Below the pieces are notes generated by a model. That model was not told the origin of the DNA and ran no database searches. It saw only the letters and a list, made by a program, of their open reading frames with translations. The translations under genes were made by a program, and so were the position numbers. Shown piece by piece: positions 1 through 5,737 of a DNA stretch of 5,737 bases (its first letter is position 1; the number at the start of each line of letters is the position of its first letter). Origin of the DNA: JAAYBT01 sp964404395 (GTDB lineage: Bacteria > Bacillota > Clostridia > Acetivibrionales > DTU013); assembly GCA_964404395.1 (NCBI GenBank), contig CAYOKA010000139.1, positions 1 through 5,737 of the forward strand. The letters are read 5' to 3'.

Positions 1-2588
1 TCTTGCGTGAGGCTGATATTTCTTACGAAATCCGGCAGTCCCTTATATACATCAAAGGTTTCCTTTATGTTGGGATCCCTGTAGGACGCCATCATAAAGG
101 CGGTATAGCTGAAGTTTATTATGTTGTCATAAGCTCCGTAGCCGAGTCTTATCTTCGGCGTTATGTAGTTTTCGCTGATAACGGATGCGATTGGGAAGAA
201 TTTACCGCTGAACTGTGCGCCCATATCCTCGTATGTGGCTGAAATCATGTTGTATTGAACGGGTGTATCAATTGCAATTGCTTCTCTTTGTGCAGGTGTC
301 GGCAGTGCCGAGTAATCCTGTGCAACAATTGCCTTTGCAGGCAGAGCATCAATCAGCGATTTAATTGCCTTATCATACTGAGCGATACTGTCTTCGTTGC
401 CGGAGAACAGGGTAATCATGTTTGTGCGGTTGGCCACCAGCTCATGCATGGCTTCCAATTGAGCCAACACGGCATCAGGATTGGACTTAAGTGCTTGTTC
501 CACTTCCATAAGGAAATAGTAGTAGTCCAGACCCATAATGTAGTTTGTATAGTTGCTGCAATCGTTAGAAAGCGCCAGATTGCGTGTAATCAGTATATTT
601 ACCGGGGCGTTGGTAATTTGATTCTTTAAATTCGATATTTGCTGATTTACTATATCAATAACAGGGGCTGCGTCATCAAATTTTGTATTGAGAAGTATTT
701 CCTTAGCCAATGAAAGCTGCTCGTCATATTCGCCCATTACTCCGATCCAAGTGGTCGCGATGATAGGAACGAATTCGTTCCAATCCTTCTGAGGAATGGT
801 TGAGACATTGAAACCGGCTCCGGACAGATGCCTCATTGCCTGCGTAGCCAGCTGCTCTCTGGAATAATTCTCTGTGTTCACTTTACCCAGCAGGCTGGTA
901 TATAGCTGCAAGAAATGGAGCTTTTCAGCTGGTACTCCGGATGTATCCAAGACCAGTGATGTCAAGCCTGTAGCACCTACATCTGCCTGTGCCGACATAA
1001 TCCTTACACCGTCGGTGTATAGAGTGTCTTTGATATCATATTTTTTAACTTCAACCGGCAAATCCTCAACCTTTACCACCTGAAGATTTTTCACGACGGC
1101 CTGTTCAGCCTCATTAGTTTGTCTGTCATTCCATGCATTATAGGCCTTCGTATCGTTAACTATCTTCTCAATTTCCTCGCTGGTCATGGATGCCTTAAGG
1201 TCTGCCAGATACTGCAACTCCTGCTCAGCCTGCTTCTCTGTGAGTCCTGCCTCAGGAATCGTTGTTACCAGAGCGGCATGGTTGTTTTCCCGGAGATACT
1301 TTGACGTCAGATCCTCCATGTAGCCCTCGCCAACTTTTTTAGAAATGCTCTCTATGATTTGCAGTACATCATTATAGTAATCAAAGCTATCGTAGTTTGC
1401 CCACAGAAGGCTTACGCTCGTTCCAAGATTGACTCCCAGATTGCTCATCTCCGTTATGTTTGAGCTACTGAGCAAAGTAGCCGAAATAGTAGCATCGACC
1501 ATTTCCTTGTCAAACCCGTTCTTAATCAAGTCAGCGATGCAATCATCTACCAGTGCCTGGAATTCATTTGCCTTGCCCGCATCGGCGTTTTGCGCAGAGA
1601 AGGTAATGACAGGTTGAATTTTGCTATCGTTAAAGCTAACTGCCAGGTTCCCGCCAAGCTGCTTTTCTGCAAAGGCCAGCTTTAGTGAAGAGGTGTTCTG
1701 ATTAAGGATAGCCGCCAGGATACTCAGCCCCGTCAAATCCTCGTTGCCAACGTCAGTAAGTGCGAAAGCATAATCGATTTGTGCCGCATTTTCCGTGTTG
1801 GAAGCCGCAGTAACCGGGAAAGCGTAGGTTTTCTCGGCTTTCTGAGTAAATGGCGCAACTATCCCCTCGTCTACTTCTATATCCTCTTTATCGAATTTGC
1901 TAAGATACTCCTCATCAATCAGCTTCAGGAACTTGGTGTAGTCCAGGTTGCCGAAGAGTACCATTAGCGAATTGGAAGGATGGTAATATGTTTTGTGTGT
2001 ATCTATGATTTGCTCATAGGTTAAGTCCTTTATGTTTTCAGGCTTTCCACCGGAAACATTAGACTGAACGCTGTTAGGGAACAGAGCGTCCATAACATTA
2101 TTACTTGCTGCTGAAGAAATGCTACCCAGCGCACCCTTCATTTCATTATATACGATACCGTTAATAGTAAGAGGAGCGTCGGCGTCAGCCATTTCATATC
2201 TCCAGCCCTCTCTGAGGAAAATGTTCTTATCATCATAAACTGACGGATTATAAACACAGTCCATATATACGTCGGTCAGCTTAAGCAGCTGTTCCTCACT
2301 CATTGAGGATACAGGGTAGGAGGTCATTGTTGGAAAAGTCAATGCATTGATAAACGTACTATATGTTTGATTGGCGACAGTGAATAATAGGTCCTTCAAG
2401 GGGTATTTTTTTGAGCCCGATACTGTGATGTGCTCCAGTATGTGATTGGCTCCGTTGTTATCGACGGCGGGAGTTCTGAATGATATTTCAAAAGACCTGT
2501 CGATATCCTTGCTTTGTATGTACAAAAGCTCTGCCCCTGTTTTGACGTGCTCGAACAGGACAGTTTTTGAATGGATTAGCTCCATGTC
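1..2588 (-). CDS. M16C-family zinc metallopeptidase (presequence protease/PreP-like), partial at both ends
   Basis: An uninterrupted frame of 862 codons runs from the gap to the left edge. The inverted zinc motif HILEH is at 2430-2444, inside the context NNGANHILEH; the two His bind zinc and the Glu is the catalytic base. The distal zinc ligand is the Glu of NEMKGA (codon 2142-2144), about 100 residues on. Between them, INALTFPTMTSYPVSS matches the family's conserved loop. The M16C-associated helical linker is recognisable at about 1270-1060 (EAGLTEKQAEQEL, then MTSEEIEKIV). Near the left end, IRLGYGAYD (Arg 147-149, Tyr 129-131) matches the substrate-binding Arg/Tyr pair, six residues apart in PreP, followed by SYRDPN. 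Family members of about 970 residues form a closed two-half chamber that degrades unfolded peptides. About 20 or more N-terminal residues lie in the gap, so a signal peptide cannot be judged; the C-terminus is outside. Family assignment is firm; substrate and location are unknown. Confidence 0.93.
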
Positions 2589-2688
2589 NNNNNNNNNNNN
2601 NNNNNNNNNNNNNNNNNNNNNNNNNNNNNNNNNNNNNNNNNNNNNNNNNNNNNNNNNNNNNNNNNNNNNNNNNNNNNNNNNNNNNNNN
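2589..2688. other. Assembly gap, exactly 100 N
   Basis: There are exactly 100 undetermined bases. This is the usual placeholder for a scaffold join of unknown size, so the true distance between the flanking genes may differ. The missing sequence should contain the last few codons of kdgK (the family normally ends shortly after this point), any intergenic spacer, and the start codon, ribosome binding site and N-terminus of the M16 peptidase. Both flanking frames are on the minus strand. Confidence 0.99.
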
Positions 2689-2918
2689 CCGTCTCCGCCC
2701 ATTAGCTTTTCTACTTCATCTACGGAAACCTGGTTGAAGTCGCCCTCAATGGTATGCTTAAGGCAGCTTGCGTCCATTCCGTAATTGGCCAGTGATACTG
2801 CGACATTTGCCTCGCCCCCGCCATAAGTAGCCCCAAAGGTGTCAGCCTGAATAAAGCGGTAATACCCTTCAGGAGCCAGTCTCAACATAATTTCACCAAA
2901 TGTAACTATTTTAGCCAA
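2689..2918 (-). CDS. kdgK: 2-keto-3-deoxygluconate kinase (PfkB family), internally deleted and cut by the gap
   Basis: KdgK phosphorylates 2-keto-3-deoxygluconate with ATP to KDPG in hexuronate (pectin, glucuronate, galacturonate) catabolism, in the cytoplasm. Residues 1-50 are a typical KdgK N-terminus: AKIVTFGEIMLRLAPEG, then the sugar-binding glycine segment YGGGEANVAVSLANYGMD. The next residues, SCLKHTIEGDFNQVSVDEVE then KLMGGD, resemble the end of the family, which normally closes with a KH-(S/T)-I-x-GDFN segment just before the C-terminus. About 260 residues of a usual 340 are therefore missing in frame, including the ATP site and the catalytic Asp of the DTxGAGD motif. As written the product cannot be an active kinase. 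The TTG start is chosen because AGGAGG lies 7 bases upstream and the family begins MAKIVTFGE; the first ATG (codon 11) would cut into the fold. Identity of the N-terminal part is near certain; whether the deletion is real is open. Confidence 0.85.
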
Positions 2919-2925
2919 TTAGAAT

Positions 2926-2931
2926 CCTCCT
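2926..2931 (-). promoter_or_regulatory. Ribosome binding site of kdgK
   Basis: A perfect AGGAGG on the minus strand lies 7 bases before the TTG codon at 2918-2916. It decides the unusual TTG start over the downstream in-frame ATG. Confidence 0.9.
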
Positions 2932-2957
2932 GTCTAAGTATTTATAGAGCCAACGAT

Positions 2958-2986
2958 ATTATATATTTGTTTGTCTAGATAGTCAA
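2958..2986 (-). promoter_or_regulatory. Sigma-A type promoter of kdgK
   Basis: On the minus strand a -35 TTGACT (2986-2981) and a perfect -10 TATAAT (2963-2958) are separated by 17 bases, the optimal spacing for the housekeeping sigma factor. Transcription should begin near 2951, giving a leader of roughly 30 bases before the kdgK start, with the ribosome binding site inside it. The -35 overlaps an inverted repeat. Confidence 0.85.
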
Positions 2987-2987
2987 A
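2970..2987. promoter_or_regulatory. Imperfect 18-bp palindrome, candidate operator of kdgK
   Basis: TTTGTCTAGATAGTCAAA is an inverted repeat in which 7 of 9 base pairs match (half-site TTTGnCTAn). It covers the -35 hexamer and much of the spacer of the kdgK promoter, where a bound repressor would block RNA polymerase. By position this suits a local uronate-responsive repressor (KdgR- or UxuR-like), but no such regulator gene is visible here and the identity is inference. Confidence 0.45.
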
Positions 2988-3062
2988 TGATGGAAGAATA
3001 GAGCGCCGGAAACATTTTTATGAATATAACGTCAAATATGAGTGTATCGCAAAAAAGATGGT

Positions 3063-3116
3063 ATGGTTAAAGAATTCCCGATAGCATAATGGTTAATTTT
3101 TCTGCAAGATGGTTAA
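3063..3116. repeat. Three direct repeats of ATGGTTAA upstream of the FHA-SEDS operon
   Basis: Exact copies of ATGGTTAA lie at 3063-3070, 3089-3096 and 3109-3116, all in the same orientation, with starts 26 and 20 bases apart. A partial copy (ATGGT) directly precedes the first, at 3058-3062. They end about 30 bases before the start codon of the FHA-SEDS gene. A CATAAT (3085-3090) between copies one and two could serve as a -10, but it has no good -35, which would fit activator dependence. Function is not known. Confidence 0.5.
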
Positions 3117-3134
3117 ATTCTAATAGACTTATAT

Positions 3135-3140
3135 AAAGGA
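3135..3140 (+). promoter_or_regulatory. Ribosome binding site of the FHA-SEDS gene
   Basis: AAAGGA lies 7 bases before the ATG at 3148 and supports that start. Confidence 0.75.
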
Positions 3141-3147
3141 AGATTTA

Positions 3148-5190
3148 ATGAATGCTTTTGTGGAAAACGCAAAACAGTTTTGGAGCTGGTGCTTATCGGT
3201 GCTAAATGATATAGCCGACAGCATCGCCAGCTCATCCATAGATTTCAAAGAGATATCCGGATATTATACACTGGTATTACGGTGGATATTCCCGCTATTG
3301 GCTGTTGCCATTTTTTTACGTTGCATTCTGCCGCTTTTGCAGGTGAAGAAGGGAGAAACAGTGTGGGGCTATTTGGATATGGCCGACGGCAGCAGGAAGC
3401 CTCTTAACCACTGGGAGAATTCCATCGGGAGAAGCAAGCTATCCGATATAATGGTAGATTTTGCCTTTGCATCAAGAAGCCACGCTGTACTCGCATTCCG
3501 CAGCGGCGTGTGGACCATTTACGATCTGAGTTCAAAGGGCGGTGTGAAGGTTAATGGGGAGAAGATTGAAAGCTCAGCAACAGTGGCGTTTGGAGATGTA
3601 ATTTCAATCGCGGGTCTGGAGATGACGTTGAATTCACCAGATGGGGAAGTATCAAAGGCGGAAAGGCAACAGGAGCCGTGTCAGACCGAAGGAACAGGCG
3701 AGCGATTGCCGCAGGGATGGGACACACGGCAGCAGGAGCAAAAACAGCAGAACACAGTGCGGCAGAGTTCTTGGCCGCAGGAAGCGGAGCTAGCCAACAG
3801 AAGCCAGACCCAAGGCGACACGTCAACCGTTAATAACAGTACCGGCAATAGCAGTACAATTAATTACGGTGCTATCAATAACAGCGCCAACAATAGCAGC
3901 ATCATAGGTGCAAGGTTTAAAACCGGAGCTACTTTGTGGATGATTATTTTCACGCAGATTCTCGGAGGGCTTCAGATCTGGATTTCTATGGGCAGCAGCA
4001 AAAATCCTGCGATACCGATTACATTTATAGCTTTTATTATTGTAGAGCTAATTTATTATTCTATCATGAGGCGCTTTAGCAGGAAAAGCTTTGAGCTGGA
4101 GCTGCTGGGCTATTTTCTTTGCGGCATTAATCTTATTATTGTTGCTTCGGCGAATCCTGATTCATTGTATAAACAGCTTATAGCAATAGTTGCGGGCATG
4201 GCTGTGTACACTGCTTTGGGGATTATTATGCATGATCTGGCGAGGGCGCGTAAGCTGAAATATATCCTTGCGGCATGTGCCCTTCTGCTCCTGGTATTAA
4301 ATCTGACAATAGGCGAAACCCGCTACGGTGCGAAGAACTGGATCAACCTGGGCTTTATAACCTTTCAGCCACTGGAATTTGTAAAGGTTGCTTTTGTTTT
4401 AGCCGGCGCTGCCACATTGGACAGACTTCTTACTAAGCAGAACATGACGGCATTCATTGGGTTTTCCGGAGCATGTATTTGCGCACTGGTATTAATAAGG
4501 GATCTGGGTACTGCGGTAGTTTTCTTCGGCACATTCATTGTGATTGCATTTATGCGCTCGGGAGACGTCAGGACTTTAGCGTTGATATCGTCCGGAGCGG
4601 TGCTCGGTGCCATAGCGGCGATAGTTTTCATGCCATATATTGCTACGCGGTTCGCCACATGGGGGAATGCCTGGGAATTCGTCAATGATGCCGGATATCA
4701 GCAGACTCGCACGATGATATATACCGCAAGCGGCGGCATGCTGGGCGTGGGTGGAGGGGATGGATATCTTGTAAACGTTGCGGCGGCGGATACGGATTTG
4801 GTATTCGGAGTGTTAAGCGAGGAATGGGGGCTTATTGTAGCGCTTATAGCGGTTTTGATTATAGTTTTTTTCGGGGTTTATGCAGTGATTCTTACCAAAA
4901 GCTGCAGATCCTCTTTTTATGCAATCGCGGCCTGCGGCGCGGCTTCTGTTTATTTAATACAGATGGGATTGAATGTTTTGGGTTCTATGGATATCCTGCC
5001 GCTGACGGGGGTAACGATTCCCTTTGTATCAAATGGAGGTTCTTCCATGATTGCATCCTGGGGACTTCTTGCATTCATTAAGGCTGCTGACGGCCGTATT
5101 AGACAGAATAAGCTTGCGGGGGCTAGCAGGCCAGATGATATTGGGAAGAATAGGCCAAGTGACACAGGCAGGAAAGGAGCTGGCGGATGA
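3148..5190 (+). CDS. FHA domain fused to a SEDS (FtsW/RodA/SpoVE) peptidoglycan glycosyltransferase
   Basis: This 680-residue membrane protein should polymerise lipid II into glycan strands. Residues 43-64 form an anchor followed by basic residues (RC..., KK), placing what follows in the cytoplasm. Residues 92-160 are an FHA phosphothreonine-binding domain with GRS (94-96), SRSHA (109-113) and VNG (135-137). Residues 161-259 are a Q-rich then N/S/T-rich linker. Residues 260-648 are the SEDS domain with at least ten membrane segments: GAKNWINLG (394-402), QPLE (407-410), RDLGTAVVF (451-459), TASGGMLGVGGGDG (526-539), TDLVFGVLSEEWG (549-561) and IPFVSNGGSS (624-633). Asp550 corresponds to the catalytic Asp of FtsW and RodA. 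QPLE replaces the usual QPSE, and SNGG the usual SYGG. The architecture is one I know from Clostridia. The stop overlaps the next start (ATGA), so the two are translationally coupled. FtsW-like versus RodA-like role is undecided. Confidence 0.95.
   Translation: MNAFVENAKQFWSWCLSVLNDIADSIASSSIDFKEISGYYTLVLRWIFPLLAVAIFLRCILPLLQVKKGETVWGYLDMADGSRKPLNHWENSIGRSKLSDIMVDFAFASRSHAVLAFRSGVWTIYDLSSKGGVKVNGEKIESSATVAFGDVISIAGLEMTLNSPDGEVSKAERQQEPCQTEGTGERLPQGWDTRQQEQKQQNTVRQSSWPQEAELANRSQTQGDTSTVNNSTGNSSTINYGAINNSANNSSIIGARFKTGATLWMIIFTQILGGLQIWISMGSSKNPAIPITFIAFIIVELIYYSIMRRFSRKSFELELLGYFLCGINLIIVASANPDSLYKQLIAIVAGMAVYTALGIIMHDLARARKLKYILAACALLLLVLNLTIGETRYGAKNWINLGFITFQPLEFVKVAFVLAGAATLDRLLTKQNMTAFIGFSGACICALVLIRDLGTAVVFFGTFIVIAFMRSGDVRTLALISSGAVLGAIAAIVFMPYIATRFATWGNAWEFVNDAGYQQTRTMIYTASGGMLGVGGGDGYLVNVAAADTDLVFGVLSEEWGLIVALIAVLIIVFFGVYAVILTKSCRSSFYAIAACGAASVYLIQMGLNVLGSMDILPLTGVTIPFVSNGGSSMIASWGLLAFIKAADGRIRQNKLAGASRPDDIGKNRPSDTGRKGAGG
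3829..3903 (+). repeat. N/S/T-rich low-complexity segment in the FHA-SEDS linker
   Basis: Residues 228-252 are built from degenerate repeats around NNS and NSS (VNNSTGNSST, then INNSANNSS). The DNA shows recurring AATAACAG and AATAGCAG words. It follows a Q-rich stretch (about 173-222). The segment should be disordered and joins the FHA domain to the first SEDS membrane helix. Confidence 0.7.
5173..5179 (+). promoter_or_regulatory. Ribosome binding site of the penicillin-binding protein gene
   Basis: AAAGGAG sits inside the end of the FHA-SEDS gene, 7 bases before the ATG at 5187. It fixes the start within the ATGA overlap. Confidence 0.85.
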
Positions 5191-5737
5191 AAATACTTCT
5201 AAGGCGTGCCGCTGTGCTGCTGGTTCTAATAGTTTCGCTGGTCTTCGGAATGTCAATCTTTTTGACCAGGTATTTTACCAGGGCTCCCCAGTGGGCTAAT
5301 TACCCTGCAAACAAGCACCTATACGCAAATGGGAAGCCAATTTCGTCAGGAATCATATATGACCGCCATGATAATATACTTTATAAGATGACCGATGGCT
5401 CTGTAGAATTTCATAAGAACAAAACTGTACGCACTGCTCTTATGCATGCTACGGGTGACTTAAACAACAATGTGTCCACTGGCGCAGCCTTGGCTTTCAG
5501 GGATAAGCTCAGTGGATGGGATTTTGCAAATGGAAGCTACCGTTTTGATGGGAAGCGGGGCGGTACTACCGGTGAGGGTGGAGGAGGCAGCAAAACAATC
5601 AGCGACGGCAAAACAAATGATGCCGGTAAGATAATCAGCGGCAGCAATACAAATGATGCAGGTAGGACAATTATGGGCAGGGGCAGCATTGCCCTTACGC
5701 TGGATGCGGACTTGTGCGCAACAGCTTACAAGGCGCT
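5187..5737 (+). CDS. Class B penicillin-binding protein (PbpA/FtsI-like transpeptidase), N-terminal part
   Basis: Only 183 codons are in the window; the gene runs off the right edge. Residues 1-30 are a basic N-terminus and membrane anchor (LLRRAAVLLVLIVSLVFG), putting the rest outside the membrane. Residues 50-120 match the non-catalytic domain of PbpA-type proteins: GKPISSGIIYDRHDNILY resembles the 'RG.I.DRNG..LA' box, and HATGDLNNNVSTG followed by FRDKLSGWDF matches the 'H..GD....TG....F...L.G' segment. ALTLDADLCATAYKAL (169-184) is the 'LTIDA.L...A..AL' segment that leads into the transpeptidase domain. The active-site SxxK, SxN and KTG motifs lie beyond the window. The partner would be the SEDS enzyme encoded just upstream, whose glycan it would cross-link. 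Odd feature: a Gly-rich stretch and 12-residue repeats at 126-167, where relatives normally have no repeat. Confidence 0.88.
   Translation, partial: MKILLRRAAVLLVLIVSLVFGMSIFLTRYFTRAPQWANYPANKHLYANGKPISSGIIYDRHDNILYKMTDGSVEFHKNKTVRTALMHATGDLNNNVSTGAALAFRDKLSGWDFANGSYRFDGKRGGTTGEGGGGSKTISDGKTNDAGKIISGSNTNDAGRTIMGRGSIALTLDADLCATAYKA
5592..5687 (+). repeat. Tandem 36-bp (12-residue) repeat inside the penicillin-binding protein gene
   Basis: Two full in-frame units and a partial third are seen: KTISDGKTNDAG (5592-5627), KIISGSNTNDAG (5628-5663) and RTIMGRGS (5664-5687). They follow a Gly-rich linker (GEGGGGS). The two full units differ by a handful of bases, which suggests fairly recent duplication. 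The repeat lies just before the LTLDADL segment. Confidence 0.85.

Noticed and set aside
3..1967. Several plus-strand frames of 60-125 codons in the left half
   Set aside because: They lie antisense to the continuous M16 frame, have no convincing ribosome binding sites, and give Cys- or Ile-rich translations with no family features.
2760..2775. Microhomology explanation for the kdgK deletion: AAGCTGCC reads KLP in another frame, as in the native KdgK segment after position 50
   Set aside because: The residues that should precede KLP in the native protein are absent before it here, so the breakpoint does not fit a simple exchange at that word.
3067..3090. Possible plus-strand promoter TTAAAG ... 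CATAAT
   Set aside because: The spacing is only 12 bases, and no alternative -35 at 16-18 bases resembles consensus. I mention the CATAAT only with the direct repeats.
2919..3147. Search for a riboswitch, small RNA or terminator in the divergent intergenic region
   Set aside because: No stem-loop followed by a T-run and no recognisable riboswitch core was seen; only the promoter, palindrome, repeats and ribosome binding sites stand out.
3551..3826. Minus-strand frame of 91 codons opposite the FHA and linker region
   Set aside because: It is a shadow of the FHA-SEDS coding strand and has a composition typical of antisense low-complexity DNA.
4365..4685. Minus-strand frame of 106 codons opposite the SEDS domain
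   Set aside because: It is antisense to clearly coding transmembrane sequence with conserved SEDS motifs; no start signal was seen.
5029..5299. Overlapping frames on both strands across the FHA-SEDS/PBP junction
   Set aside because: The ATGA overlap with a good ribosome binding site and a recognisable PBP N-terminus explains this region.

Overview
The window looks like a piece of a Firmicutes genome, most likely a Clostridia or Lachnospiraceae-type gut bacterium. The evidence is moderate AT richness, strong AGGAGG-type ribosome binding sites, a TTG start codon, a consensus housekeeping promoter, and a gene pair (FHA-SEDS protein followed by a PbpA-like penicillin-binding protein) that I recognise from that group. 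A run of exactly 100 N shows that this is a draft scaffold, perhaps from a metagenome.

Minus-strand half (1-2918). The first 2588 bases are one open reading frame for a large zinc metallopeptidase of the M16C (presequence protease, PreP-like) family. It is open at both ends: its C-terminus lies left of the window and its N-terminus is lost in the gap at 2589-2688. Right of the gap is a 230-base fragment of kdgK (2-keto-3-deoxygluconate kinase). The fragment is strange: about 50 normal N-terminal residues run in frame directly into what looks like the last 25 or so residues of the same family, so roughly 260 residues of kinase core are absent. This is either a real internal deletion or an assembly collapse beside the gap. 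Upstream of kdgK is a textbook promoter (TTGACT, 17 bp, TATAAT) whose -35 region overlaps an 18-bp imperfect palindrome, a plausible operator.

Intergenic region (2919-3147). Besides the kdgK promoter it holds three exact copies of ATGGTTAA in direct orientation just upstream of the plus-strand operon.

Plus-strand half (3148-5737). A 680-residue protein joins an N-terminal membrane anchor, a cytoplasmic FHA (phosphothreonine-binding) domain, a low-complexity Q/N/S/T linker and a complete SEDS (FtsW/RodA/SpoVE) peptidoglycan glycosyltransferase. It overlaps by ATGA with a class B penicillin-binding protein that runs off the right edge. The two should work as a polymerase-transpeptidase pair in wall synthesis. 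The FHA domain suggests control by a Ser/Thr kinase, as known for the actinobacterial FHA-RodA-PbpA-PknB cluster. The two halves of the window are divergently transcribed and show no evident functional link.
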